The translations under genes were made by a program, and so were the position numbers. Under the pieces are notes generated by a model that saw only the letters and a program-made list of their open reading frames with translations, was not told the origin of the DNA and searched no databases. Below, one piece after another: positions 12,241-23,067 of a DNA stretch of 64,000 nucleotides. The number at the start of each line of letters is the position of its first letter. Position 1 is the first letter of the stretch. The stretch comes from Solen grandis (taxonomy: Eukaryota > Mollusca > Bivalvia > Adapedonta > Solenidae): positions 32,407,856 through 32,471,855 of the forward strand of contig CM037789.1 of NCBI GenBank assembly GCA_021229015.1. Reading direction: 5' to 3'.

Positions 12241-12496
12241 GGGGCCGCCGTGTCCGAGCGGGTTACAGTCGTGGACTACAAATCTCTCAGCTCCTCTCCG
12301 CTGTGGGTTCGAATCCCGGTAGGGACTTCGGATTTTTCATGTGAGGAAGCCTTCCAGCTGGCTTGCGGTAGGTCGGTGGTTCTACCCGGGTACCTCTGTG
12401 TACTCGGGGTCTTCCTCCACCTGTAATTAGCTGGACGTCGCTATATGATTGAAATACTATCGAAGCGACAATAAACCCCAATACAACAACAACAAA
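12241..12496 (+). mobile_element. SINE family B, full length, 12-bp target duplication
   Basis: tRNA-like head with A box GTGTCCGAGCGGGTTA and B box GTGGGTTCGAATCCCGG. The body contains GGAAGCCTTCCAGCTGGCTT and TTCCTCCACCTGTAATTAGC, and it ends CTATCGAAGCGACAATAAAC with a (CAA)n tail. GCCTCTGAATAT occurs immediately before (12229-12240) and after (12497-12508), a perfect 12-bp target-site duplication that fixes the boundaries. Related copies: 8840, 21268, 44232 and 55367. Confidence 0.92.
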
Positions 12497-12618
12497 GCCT
12501 CTGAATATACAATTCAAAATTAACTGAGCACCAATTGAGAAAAAAATTAATTCCTGGTAATCCTATCGTTTTAAGCCTGGGATACGTAGACTAGTTATAT
12601 TTATAATGTATTTATTTA

Positions 12619-12920
12619 CCGCCCCCGGTGGTAGAGTGGTTAGAGCGTCCGCCTCGTGAGAGAGAGGTCGTGGATTCGATCCCCGGCAGCAACATAAAAA
12701 GTAGGAAAACAATAATGGTATAGCACTCATGCTTGGCTCTCAGCATATAAGGTAGTTCCAGGACTGGTTGGCCCGGTGTCAAGATAATGTGACTGGGTGT
12801 AGTATCATGCCACATGTCTACGGCGTGGTACTGCAGTATGACAGCACTTTATGTGTCTCAAGTAGACTTCGTCTCCAAATGATTGAAATACTGTCGATGG
12901 GACGTTAAATCCAACAAACT
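12619..12920 (+). mobile_element. SINE family A, full length
   Basis: Head with A box GGTGGTAGAGTGGTTAGAGC and B box TCGTGGATTCGATCCCCGG. Core: GGTAGTTCCAGGACTGGTTG, GATAATGTGACTGGGTGTAG, then the hairpin-forming TATCATGCCACATGTCTACG plus GCGTGGTACTGCAG. It ends CTGTCGATGGGACGTTAAAT. The downstream ~45 bp also match the flank of the next copy at 13315. Confidence 0.92.
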
Positions 12921-13314
12921 GTATTCATTTGTGATGTCTACACCAAAACTTGGTCTATTTCGTCTGTTAATTAAACTTTAAGATGATTGTACAAAGAATG
13001 ATCGCATATCTTCGGTTTTTCAACTAGGCGTGATCAGTCAACAATATCAAGGTCATATTTCCATATCTTTATTACGTTAAACTTCGTATTCAGAAACGCT
13101 GACAGAGAGTCTCTTGATTCTTTTATAAATCGTGCAGGTTGGAAATGATTATCCAATAGACATAAGTCTCAGACAACCTCTAATTTCACATACCACAGTA
13201 TGATCAATACACATTTATATGATATGCACATAAAACTCTTGAACAGATATTCACCATATTGTCTTATGAAAACACGAGGAACAATTTAATTTTTAATGTT
13301 TAAGGTTTTTCTTC

Positions 13315-13687
13315 GGTCCCGGTGACCGAGTGCTTAGAGCGTTCGCCCCGAAAACGGGAGTTTGTGGGTTCGATCTCCGGCTACGACATACCAAAGTCGT
13401 AAAAATGGTATTGGTATAGATCTCTTGCATGGCAATCATCATATAAGGGTAATTTCAGGACTGACTCAAGAAAATGTGACTGGGGTTGGTATCATGCCAC
13501 ATGTCTACGGCATGATATTGCAGTATGACAGCACTTTATGTGTCTCAAATAGACTTCGTTTCCAAATGACTGAAATACTGTCGGTGGGATGTTAAATCAA
13601 TCAAACTGTTTTCATTTGTAATGTTTATACCAAAACTTTGTCTAATTCGACGTTAAACCCAATAAACAAACAAACAAACAAAAAAAC
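13315..13687 (+). mobile_element. SINE family A with a second tail
   Basis: Full-length copy from GGTCCCGGTGACCGAGTGCT to GGTGGGATGTTAAATC (about 13608). It is followed by about 45 bp resembling the flank of the 12619 copy, then a second SINE-like tail GACGTTAAACCCAATAAAC with (AAAC)n. Either a longer SINE subfamily with a repeated tail or a local duplication of SINE plus flank explains this. Confidence 0.85.
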
Positions 13688-13689
13688 AT

Positions 13690-15089
13690 GTGAGTGACTC
13701 ATCTTGTTTAATGCTGGTTGTTAAGGTCAGCCAATGCCGCGGTTTGACTGCGTTTAGTTTGTGACTGTATCAAACATTCTGATCAAGTCTATACGTAAAT
13801 ATTAGATTTTTGGGGATTGGTTTACCATACAAAATAACTATTCTACAAGAATAGTTTAATACTGAATTTTGGAGAAAATATATATTATTTTTCTTTCGCT
13901 ATTTGAGTTATTTAGTTAATTAATGAAATCACAAATACAAAAAAAAAAAAAAAAAAAAAAATCCGTACCAATAAAATCATATTGGAAATACTTTGCTTTA
14001 ACAACAGCTTCCCATACGGATATAGTAGGCAGGTGTCAACTCTTCTAAAATAAGAAGACATGTTGAATTTATAGATTAAACGAGAAAAATCAAGTTACAT
14101 TACAAAATACCGAAAAATCATAAGGATTTTTTTTTCAAACTAATCAGTTTTTAACATTTATTTGTAATAAAAATGTGTTTGTGTGTAAAGTGTGTGCGCG
14201 CGCGGGGGGGGGGGGGTAATTAATTAACGCCAGGCAAAAACTTTTCACCTTGATGTTGAGATAATTGGACTGAGTGTTTCTTCAAATATTTTTTTTTCTT
14301 ATACGACAGAATGGGAAAGAGAACATATAAAATACATTGTAATTAATATAAATTAACAACGACAAATAAAAAACAAGCAAACAAGAAAAGAGCAAATAAT
14401 AAAACAAACACAAAGAACGGACAAATGAAAACAACAGCAAAAAGTTAAAACACTTAACTATATAAATGTAGTTCAATCTTATAATTTCATCATCGTATTT
14501 TCGAGTTTTCGTCATCATTCCTTCGTGGTTTAGTGTTTTTGCGATTATCTCATTTACAGACAATGACCCAAATGGAATTTCTTTTTTATCATAAGTCTTG
14601 ACCTTTGGATTTTCTTCAATCAAAGTTTTATAATTTGCCTTCCAATATGGCTTCAGGACCATTGTCATCGTTAACTATACAGTTGAGAGGTATTCATTTT
14701 AATACGCACTTAAGCCTTCCTCATTTGACTGCACCCTGTCGATCTCTAAGTAAAACCTTATAACGTTATATTTCATGTAGTGAATTCAGAGAAATTAGAG
14801 TTAGATTGTGCATTGACTGTGTAAATACATCGTAAATGCATTGTCGAATCCCCACGGCCGATCGATTGATCAGCTGTTCATTAAATCCTGTAGTTGAACA
14901 GAATAAGTTAGCCGGAGGTATTCGACGATGGTGTAAATAGCGCTTGAACTTTGTTAATTATTTTTGCGCTATACAAACGTATTTGTATAAGTTGGTTAGC
15001 AAGAAAGAGAAGAGAGAGAGAGAGAAAGGACGACTAAGGCCCGACCAGCAGCATCGCAAGCATGCTTCGTGACGTGAAGTGGGACAACC
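13690..15089. other. AT-rich intergenic DNA with homopolymers
   Basis: Poly(A) at 13940-13962, a G run near 14203-14216 and GA-rich DNA near 15003-15026. One open frame at 14282-14668 is listed separately. Confidence 0.5.
14282..14668 (-). CDS. Possible hypothetical ORF (128 codons)
   Basis: Starts with ATG and encodes a charged first part of about 70 residues (including ENPKVKTYDKKEIPFGSLSV) that looks protein-like. The second half is a low-complexity Phe/Leu/Tyr stretch typical of translated AT-rich DNA. I do not recognise a domain. It could be the remnant of a coding exon or transposon protein, with a GTTAAG donor-like site where the sensible part ends, or chance. Confidence 0.2.
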   Translation of the reverse strand: MTMVLKPYWKANYKTLIEENPKVKTYDKKEIPFGSLSVNEIIAKTLNHEGMMTKTRKYDDEIIRLNYIYIVKCFNFLLLFSFVRSLCLFYYLLFSCLLVFYLSLLIYINYNVFYMFSFPFCRIRKKNI

Positions 15090-15094
15090 TACAA

Positions 15095-15388
15095 TACCGG
15101 TGTCCTCCTTAGGAATGTGAGGTTGTGGGTTCAATCACCGACCGCGAAATACCGAAGTCGCCAAAAATGGTACTTGCATTTTCGTGCGGTCGGCATGTAT
15201 ATAGAACTGTTCCAGGACTGTTTGACCCGATGTTAGGATAATGCGACTGTGTGTGGTAACGTGTAACATGCTTCGGTGTGAAACTGTAATATGGCAGCAC
15301 TATATCTGTCTCAAGTAGACATTGTGTTCCTATGGCTGAAATACCGTCGGTTTGACGACAATCCTTAAACAAATAAAGCCGACGCAAC
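15095..15388 (+). mobile_element. SINE family A, diverged
   Basis: B-box region TTGTGGGTTCAATCACCG, core AACTGTTCCAGGACTGTTTG and GATAATGCGACTGTGTGTGG, then GCAGCACTATATCTGTCTCA, and a tail ACCGTCGGTTTGACGACAAT. The A-box part is largely lost. Confidence 0.8.
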
Positions 15389-15734
15389 AACACGACACTA
15401 TCCGAGCTCTACAAAATTATTCATGATCTAGTTACGTTTTATCCAGACCCCATCTCGGCAACATCTCTTGTCTTTAGCCTCCTGAGAATAAAACTAACTC
15501 TTGTGCAAAATTCCAGTTCTGAACAGCATTAAAACAACGCATTTGTTTGTTGGGTGTTTAAACTTTAAACTGATGTTGGCACGACTGCCTTTACGATCAG
15601 TGTATTCACATCCCGCTTCAAACATGCATCCGAATTGGAGAGAAATGGTCAAAGGGAGATAACAAATACAGCCCTACCTGCATTACTTACATTGGTTATC
15701 TCCCATGCTATCGTCTCTCTTTTCTTTCTCTCTT

Positions 15735-15770
15735 ATAAATAAATAATAATAATAATAATAATAAATAAAT
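15735..15770. repeat. (AAT)n microsatellite
   Basis: Runs of AAT/TAA trinucleotides just downstream of a SINE of a third family, on its 3' side. Confidence 0.85.
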
Positions 15771-15784
15771 AACAGCAAGTTCAT

Positions 15785-15985
15785 ACGAGCTTTTGAATCA
15801 ACAACATAGATGGTTTCGTATAGCGGTCTTGCAGAGGGAGGTTCAAACCGGAGAACCCGGGGAAAACCCAACTGTCTGATCTGGTGTCCACCCAACCTTC
15901 CCACATACAGCCCTGGGCTGGAATCGAACCCGGACCGCATAGGTGAGAAGCCGGTGCGCTTACCACTACATTAACCTGACAACTA
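15785..15985 (-). mobile_element. SINE family C, tRNA-derived
   Basis: On the minus strand the head is TGTAGTGGTAAGCGCACCGG with B box CCGGGTTCGATTCCAGCCC, then GGGTTTTCCCCGGGTTCTCC and CCTCCCTCTGCAAGACCGCT. This head and body differ from families A and B. Only one copy was noticed. The overlapping open frames are artefacts. Confidence 0.75.
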
Positions 15986-15989
15986 TAAA

Positions 15990-17845
15990 ATATTACATTC
16001 TATAAATCACCTTAAAAATCCAGCAAATTGCTTCGGAAAAAAATAATGAAAAGAAATATCTTTACGGGGCAAGAAATTCTAACAATTTATTTTATCATTA
16101 TCATTTGTTTAACTCCAAACAAGGAATTGTTAACTAATAATCCCGTGTCAATTGTTGATGTCCATAAATATGATCCTGTCTATATATCCTTATTTTTCTT
16201 TTTGAATAATACTATGTTTATATGTATATTTATTTTAAACGTAGCATTGCCCTGGTTCAGTACAGGGTGTAAAATGTGTACAAATAGTGAAAATAAACCT
16301 TTTCGTATATGAATACAAAAGTACAAGATAATACAATAACAAATTCTCACGGGGAAAATGTAATGTATGCCATCGAAACTAATATGAAAAAACAACGTTT
16401 TATAGAAGGTTACTCAATGTTTTTTTTTTTTTTTTAAACAAAAGTGTGTTCTGAAAAACAAAGAGCTTGGTACGTGCTATCACTGTACTTTACCAAGCTC
16501 CCCCGTTTACACCGCCAGTTATATCTATTTATATCGATACTTATGTTGCATATCAATGACGTAGCGCGTGTTAGTTTCATTTTGTATGTATATTCAAAAT
16601 AACAGATGTTTTCAGGGTTATTTCACTTCGCATTTGATTTCAGATATAATTGGCGGAAAGGTCGAGATAATCATTATTTCTTTTTATATAGTAATTATTT
16701 TCTGAGATAGTTTAAATGTTTAGTGATATTCCAACCTTGTGATGAAAAGCAGAACAGTGTCAAAAGTCAGAAACTTTCCAAAACGTGCGATTGGAAAATG
16801 GCGCCCCCACAAGGTATATTTTTTAATTGATTCGGATTCTATTTTTCAAGCTTAAAGGGATTATAATTATCTTTTGTAAATCAATTATCTTAAAATGAAG
16901 CTCATTTATAATGTTAAAATATAAGTCAAAGATTAACAACAACAACAAAATGGATCAGACGAACATCTGGAAATGGACTGGGTCCAGTACAATTAGACGC
17001 TTTTTTACAGACTTTAGATAACAAGTTTTAAGTTTGTGAACAAGATGGCGCTGCCCCATACGAAAGTCGGCTGTGACGAAAAAAATATCCGAAGTGCTCT
17101 GAAATGTTGAAATAGAAGTCTAAGCGATACCGTAGGGTGAGCTTTGATTATCGCCAGCTATGAAGCTAACACATGTCGATAATGCTGATTGGCATATCAT
17201 ATTTTTAAACGGACGGTACAGCACTCTATCCTTGTTTTCTAAACATTGTCAAATTGATCCTTGGATAGAATCGAATCACGTTGTGGAAGAATCATAGAGT
17301 CAGTATCCAGTTCTCGCCAGTGTAAGAAGCTATTGAAAGAAAAACAATCTCCCATCTTTAAGATATATATATTTCTTAATACATGAATGCATCCCCTATC
17401 AATTTCCTAAATTGTCAATCGTAATTAAAAACAAATTGAAAAAAAAGAAGAAAACTGTCAAAAACCATAGACAGTAAAAATATTATTTCAAAAGGACGTC
17501 TTGATTTCTCGACAGTGAATTCAAAATGAATCTGTCAGGGAGAATTGTGAACATGTAAAGACAAAATCTATACATCTAAATATAAGAACCATCAAAGCAC
17601 AGTGTCCATTTATTAACCGTCCGAGTTTTGTAACTTGTGGTATGAAAATTGTTTTTTTTTTCTTCTTACCTTTGAATCCTTTCATATAGAGAGTCCCTAC
17701 AGTTTTTTTTTTTTTTTTTTTTTTTGGCCAATTTAGGGGGTAAAACCCTCTACAGTGGGTTAATGGGCATGTTGCATTATAACCCATCAAGGATGAATTT
17801 CACTATCAGATAAATAAATTATCAAGTATGGGTCTAAATGACTTT
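15990..17845. other. AT-rich intergenic DNA
   Basis: No gene supported. Long T runs at 16420-16435 and 17702-17725. CAAGATGGCG at 17041 resembles a YY1 site, but no promoter context was found. Confidence 0.4.
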
Positions 17846-18064
17846 CGTTTGTTTGTTGGGTTTAACGTCCCACCGACAGTATTTCAATCATTTGGAAACG
17901 ATGCCAACTTAAAAACAGATATAGTTCTGCCACACTGCAGTATCATGCCGTAGACATGTGGCATAGTACCACACCCATTCACATAATTCTGACACCGGGC
18001 CAACCAGTCCTAGAACTACCCTTAAATGCTGAGCGCCAAGCAAGGGTGCTATACCAGTACTATT
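17846..18064 (-). mobile_element. SINE family A, 5' truncated
   Basis: The 3' end (TTTGTTGGGTTTAACGTCCC on the plus strand) and the core are present, including CAGTATCATGCCGTAGACAT and GTCCTAGAACTACCC. The tRNA-like head is missing. Confidence 0.85.
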
Positions 18065-18257
18065 TTTTACGAGGCCTCAAACAATTCAGTGATTTATTTT
18101 GCAAGAAACCATTCTTCTTGAATGTTTTAGATTTTAAATCCATAAACAACAGCAACAAAAACTGATAAGAGAATATTGACTTCCAAATTTCAAAATATGT
18201 GCGTCCCGTCGGACGCATGCAAATTTGAAACATTGAAACCCCAAATGTCACGTTTAA

Positions 18258-18760
18258 TGATTTGTATGCACGATTTAATCGTTTTAATTTCATTACGGTT
18301 AATATTCTAGGTTTTTTCCTGAGATGCGTGCGACTAGTCCTGATATCAGGCAGTCGATGAGTAACATGCTTTTGATTTTGCCGAAATGTCATAATCCCTA
18401 CTGCGACTCGCGTTTACATGCACTGAAATACACACGAGTGTTAATATTCTCCAAGTCGACTGACGTCAATCACCTGTCGCGTGCATTTGGTTGACATATC
18501 AGCCAACAACGTGTCAATTTCTTAACACAGCACCCACGCTTCACCAATTCTTGACCGAGATGCGCCATGTTTGAGTTAATAATAATCGTACATTAAGTTT
18601 ATCAAATTAGTGAAAAGTACTGATTACGGTAATAAAATTAGAAAGAAATGAATGAATGAGATACAATCATAAAATTGTATGGGTAAAAGTTAAATGGGAG
18701 TCTTTAAAAAGACGTAAATTAATTGGCCCCGGAATAAGCATAACGGCAAAATGAATGATA
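18258..18760. repeat. Segment duplicated at 19730-20120
   Basis: Ordered matches link this stretch to 19730-20120 on the other side of the N gap: TATGCACGATTTAATCGTTT, CTCGCGTTTACATGCA, a TGGTTGA/CATATCA block and AATAAAATTAGA. The second copy is shorter and full of gaps relative to this one. Confidence 0.6.
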
Positions 18761-18895
18761 GCGATTAAATAAAGAACATAAAACAATGGATTTACTTCCC
18801 AGAGCAGAAAATCAAGGATTGAAATGTCCAAATGGGTATTTTTTCTGTCTCAACGTCTGTTAGTCTGTCATTTGGGTCATCGTGTTTTAATGATT

Positions 18896-18995
18896 NNNNN
18901 NNNNNNNNNNNNNNNNNNNNNNNNNNNNNNNNNNNNNNNNNNNNNNNNNNNNNNNNNNNNNNNNNNNNNNNNNNNNNNNNNNNNNNNNNNNNNNN
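18896..18995. other. Assembly gap (100 N)
   Basis: Exactly 100 N, a conventional scaffold-gap size, ending next to a long hairpin. The open frames that cross it are meaningless. Confidence 1.
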
Positions 18996-18997
18996 GA

Positions 18998-19112
18998 AGT
19001 ATAGGTTAGTGTTTTTTAGTAAGCATTAATGAAATTAAATCGGTCTGGCGCGGCGCAGCCGCGCGACCGATTTAATGGAATTAATGCTTACTAAATAACA
19101 CTAACCTACTTA
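18998..19112. repeat. Long hairpin next to the gap
   Basis: The left arm (about 18998-19045, with TAAGCATTAATGAAATTAAA and ending TCGGTC) pairs with the right arm (about 19065-19112, starting GACCGATTTAATGGAATTAA). The tip is GC-rich and itself palindromic (GCGCGGCGCAGCCGCGCG). The left end may continue into the N gap. It could be a foldback transposon or an inverted-read artefact. Confidence 0.8.
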
Positions 19113-19725
19113 GTGTTTGAAATTATGTTTTGCAACTTAACGCAGTCTCACATTCCAAATATAGTATTGATTTTTTGTGAATTACATCACGTGACTTGTA
19201 ACATGTTATGTCAAAGGTCAATGCGTCGCTCTAGCTGTGTAATGATTTTTGAGACTCCGCCTTATCCACCTGTTTGAAAATTGACATCTATTAAAGTTTA
19301 TTTTTACCGTTTTTGTAACTTGTTATGTTGTTTTTCTTTTCTTCTCCTTACCTTCATATAATCTAATTTTTTTGTTTTTTTTTTCCATTGTCCAATTAAT
19401 GATGTCTTTAAAACACATCTATTCTTCGTAAAAATGTATCAGTTTTTTTTTTGGTTTACAACATATTGCGTTATTTGCAAAAATTTAATCAGATATATAT
19501 TTACACTTGCTGTTGCTAGACATGTATAGTATAATATTGCCTATTCTATGTAAGCAATGTAGACATTGAAATTATCCAATACTTCAAGGAGATGCGCGAT
19601 ACTAATGTTTTTAGGTAACCTGTTTTGCAGAACCACTTTTGAATGTTAATTTTTCCTAAAAACACAATGTATGAACATTATTAAATCATACGGCGAATAA
19701 ATTAACATGTCAAACTCAAAACTAA
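19113..19725. other. AT-rich DNA after the gap
   Basis: T-rich runs and no coding signal. Quality may be low here (see the duplicate at 19730). Confidence 0.4.
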
Positions 19726-19729
19726 GTTG

Positions 19730-20120
19730 GTATGCACGATTTAATCGTTTGTTAATTTTTGGATAAATTCTAGATTGAGATGGTGCACTATTGATATGTG
19801 TGTCTGCTTTTGATTTTAAATTTTCTAATTATCACTCGCGTTTACATGCAGAAATACCAATTTTAAACCCCAATCGACACTCATCACGGGGTGATGTTGG
19901 TTGAACATATCAAGCCACCGCTTTTCACACACCTTGCTGCACCATTCTGCACGAAGGTGTTTGAAAATAGCATGTGTTTAAAATTGGAAAGCTGATTTAA
20001 CGGAATAAAATTAGAGTGACTGAAGTTTATTGTATGCGATTAAATGTAAAGATTAAATATGGAGAACCAAAATAATTGGATTAAAATGGAATAAACATGA
20101 TTATGGCAAAATATTAATTT
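19730..20120. repeat. Degraded second copy of 18258-18760
   Basis: See 18258-18760. The many small deletions relative to the first copy suggest either an old duplication or unpolished sequence left at a failed join. Confidence 0.5.
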
Positions 20121-20518
20121 CAAATACTGTCTAAATCCAGCATCGGGTAATATTTTATATCGTACTGGCCTCCATTATAATATTAAAAAAAAAACATCTT
20201 TCCTACATCTTCCTTTAGCATTTCGTTTTCGTATGTTTAATTAAAAATATTTTTTTAATTTAAAAAAGGCACAATGTTTGCTACAGACATAACACAAAAA
20301 CGTGCATTCAGGTTTTGAAAAAGACAATAAATATGCCTTTTTTATTTTTTTTTTTTTTTTTTGGTTGCTGTTGTTGATTAAATTTTGGGACATATTTTTT
20401 TTTATCCTGGATCTCATTGACTTAGCTTGGGGACTCATAATTTCAAACATGTGAGGCTTTGGTTTCATAACAGGGATTTCTTTTAGATTAGTTACTGATA
20501 AAAATGAATATCACTGAA

Positions 20519-20553
<35 letters not shown>

Positions 20554-20685
20554 CCACCACCTCAACAACAACAAGGTATTTATCATGGAAATATCATTTT
20601 CTAACATGTCACTTTAATCTACTTTTTTTCAAATAAAGATTATATGCTTCCCTTTTGTTTTTCATTTAAATATACATGCAACACT

Positions 20686-20830
20686 GCTGGTCGTGGTATC
20701 ATGCCACGTGCCTTCTTCATGATTTCCAGTGAGGCAGCACTACATATGTATCATATAGGCAAATGTCCCAACAGACTGAAATACTGTCAACACAGCTATC
20801 AACTGTGTAATTTCGACGTAAACCTCATAC
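20686..20830 (+). mobile_element. SINE family A, 3' part only
   Basis: Begins at the hairpin core CGTGGTATCATGCCACGTGC and continues GAGGCAGCACTACATATGTA, GACTGAAATACTGTCAACAC and TTCGACGTAAACCTC. The head and first half are absent. Confidence 0.75.
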
Positions 20831-20889
20831 CTGTTTTTCAGTATGTATGACTTAATATTTTAATGGGCTTTTGTTTTTTATCTTAACAG

Positions 20890-20963
20890 GGGTGAGGACA
20901 TTTGTATGACGTGACAAGGCACAAAATACCGGTGTTACTAAGGAATCGTCGAGAGAAATTTGT
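20890..20963 (+). other. Probable 5' UTR exon of the TRIM-like gene
   Basis: Preceded by a pyrimidine-rich acceptor (TTTTTTATCTTAACAG, ending 20889) and followed by the donor GTAAGT at 20964-20969. It is 74 bp with no long open frame, and lies 640 bp upstream of the acceptor of the coding exon, so a spliced leader exon is plausible. Based on splice consensus alone. Confidence 0.35.
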
Positions 20964-21267
20964 GTAAGTTTTAGGAATTTGTTTTCAATCATTTTCAAAT
21001 GAATACATTTAATTAAGTTTAGTTTGAACTTACTGTAAAAATAATTGTTTGATTAAAACAAGTATATTGCATGTATAGCAGAGCTAAAGATGGGGAACAC
21101 TTTCATCAAATTCCGCCTTTCGTTGTCCCATAGAATACTTCATATATACAGTACTGTTGAGACGTGCAATTGAACTGAACGCCTTTTTTTTAATTCTTCA
21201 CTACATTTTTTTTCTATCCATAGACATATTCCTTTCTTAAAATAGTTTCCCTAACTTGCTATTTGAA

Positions 21268-21466
21268 GTCCTCGACGCGTGGGTTCGAATCCCGGCAGGG
21301 TCGTTCAGATTTTCATGTGAGGAAGCCTTCCAGCTGGCTTGCGGAAGGTCGGTGGTTCTACCCGGATGCCTCCGTGCAATCGAGATCTTCCTCCACCTGT
21401 AATTAGCTGGACGTCGCTATATGACTGAAATACTGTCGAAGCGAAGGTAAACTCAAATAGTCAAGT
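21268..21466 (+). mobile_element. SINE family B, head partly lost
   Basis: B box GTGGGTTCGAATCCCGG, GGAAGCCTTCCAGCTGGCTT, TTCCTCCACCTGTAATTAGC, CTGAAATACTGTCGAAGCGA. It ends in AAACTCAAATAGTCAAG, the same 3' variant as the fragment at 55367. It lies inside the putative intron before the TRIM-like coding exon. Confidence 0.85.
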
Positions 21467-21618
21467 AAAAACGGTGAATATGGCATTAAGCCTGACAATA
21501 AATCCTACATTTGTCTTACCGGTATAGCAAGGGATATAAATCTTCTTGGATAATTCAGTGTATTCTAGAAGAATATTAGAGTTGTCTTTCTTTAATTGTT
21601 TTGATTTTTCCCGACAGC

Positions 21619-23067
21619 ATGGCGACCAGAGATTCCATAGAGACAAGTTCGGACGCTTACACTCCGCCCTACTGTGAAGATCATAAGAGCAACCTACTTA
21701 CAACCTTCTGCGAGGGTCACAAAACGTTGTTATGTGATGTTTGTATTACATTGAAACACCGGAAATGTAAAACGACCCCGCTGAGAGAAAAAAGCAGCCA
21801 GCTGAATATAAGTCAGTTTGATAAGATATTAACGAGAATGAAAGATATTAAATACAATGTTGAGACATTACGATCATCCCGGGGAAAAGATGCTGCTATG
21901 GTGATCAAACAGGCAAAACAGTCTGTCAGTGATGTCAATAAACTTAGGAGAAGAATAAATGAAACAATTGATGATCTTGAGAAAAAAGCATACAAGGCAA
22001 TTGAAGACGCTAAACAGGCCCAGGAATCAAACTTGAAGGATCACGTGACTACATGTAAAAATATTCTGAAGCAAGTTAAGGAAGGTATTAAAGAAATGCA
22101 AGACTGTCAGGCTTCAATGAATAAAGAAATTATGTTTATCGGACTGACAAAGTCATCTGCTAAAGTCGAGGAAATAGATAAGATTGTAACAGAAGTAGAG
22201 TCAGAAGCTTCCATATCATGTCACCTGACTTTCCAACCCAACAAAGTAATAGATGATCTTTTACAGCAGGTGACTGAGCTCGGTCACGTGATTACAACCT
22301 TTCAAAGCAGTGATGTATCCAGCGGAGAGAATATACTTGAAATGACAGTTTCTAGTAAACAAGACATCAACATTAACACAGATTGGATAACTGGTTCAAC
22401 ATTTCTCCCCAGTGGTGATCTTGTTTTATGTGACCCTCGTAACGATAAGTTACATCTGTATAGCCCCACCTTCATCTCTAAGAAGAATGTAGATCTACCA
22501 TCACAACCATTTGACGTCTGTACAGTAGCTGATACAGAGGTTGTCGTCACGTTACCAGAACAACAGAAGATTCAGTTTGTCTCTGTACAGCCGCGACTGA
22601 GACTCGGAAAATCATTGAGAGTAGACAGGAAATGTTGGGGTATAGACTGTCATGGCGACATGATGTACGTCACGTGTCACGACAACCCGGGTAATGGAGA
22701 AGTACTGGTGATGACGATGGATGGACAGATACAGAGGAGACTCGGGCTGGTACAAGGACGGTACATGTTTACACGCCCATACTATGTACGTGTCAGTCGC
22801 TATAGTGACCGTGTTTATGTATCTGACTATAACACCGACACCGTAACATGTCTGACACAAAATGGTGATTTGATCTATAAGTATAAACACAAGGATTTAT
22901 CTTGTCCTGAAGACATTCACGTAGACAGACAGGACAACATACTTGTAAGTGGGTGGTGGTCTAACAACATTCATCGTGTAGATAAGCTCGGTACTCACCA
23001 CTCCATACTGGTCAGTGAGAGTGATGGGGTAGTAAGGCCGGGACTGTCTCTCATACCGGGACACTGA
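21619..23067 (+). CDS. TRIM-like protein: B-box, coiled coil, NHL-type propeller (no RING)
   Basis: A single large coding exon starts at an ATG just after an intron acceptor (TTTTTCCCGACAG|C ATGG), which decides the start. The 482-residue frame begins with a B-box 2-type zinc finger, with ligands C19, H22, C31, H34, C39, C42, H47 and C50. The last position is Cys where His is usual. A Lys/Glu-rich coiled coil spans about residues 65-190, and from about residue 254 there is a beta-propeller of the NHL type (WITGSTFLPSGDLVLCD, VYVSDYNTDTVTCLTQNGDL). This layout is that of TRIM2/3/71-like proteins without the RING, a group hugely expanded in bivalves. Such proteins act as cytoplasmic binding or regulatory adaptors, often linked to innate immunity; activity without a RING is uncertain. 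The frame stops early. One surplus G in the GGG at 23040-23042 would explain it, since the next frame continues to a natural stop at 23131. Confidence 0.9.
   Translation: MATRDSIETSSDAYTPPYCEDHKSNLLTTFCEGHKTLLCDVCITLKHRKCKTTPLREKSSQLNISQFDKILTRMKDIKYNVETLRSSRGKDAAMVIKQAKQSVSDVNKLRRRINETIDDLEKKAYKAIEDAKQAQESNLKDHVTTCKNILKQVKEGIKEMQDCQASMNKEIMFIGLTKSSAKVEEIDKIVTEVESEASISCHLTFQPNKVIDDLLQQVTELGHVITTFQSSDVSSGENILEMTVSSKQDININTDWITGSTFLPSGDLVLCDPRNDKLHLYSPTFISKKNVDLPSQPFDVCTVADTEVVVTLPEQQKIQFVSVQPRLRLGKSLRVDRKCWGIDCHGDMMYVTCHDNPGNGEVLVMTMDGQIQRRLGLVQGRYMFTRPYYVRVSRYSDRVYVSDYNTDTVTCLTQNGDLIYKYKHKDLSCPEDIHVDRQDNILVSGWWSNNIHRVDKLGTHHSILVSESDGVVRPGLSLIPGH

Noticed and set aside
17036..17052. YY1-like promoter motif CAAGATGGCG (also at 61212)
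   Set aside because: Single short motifs without a transcription start, exon or other promoter element nearby.
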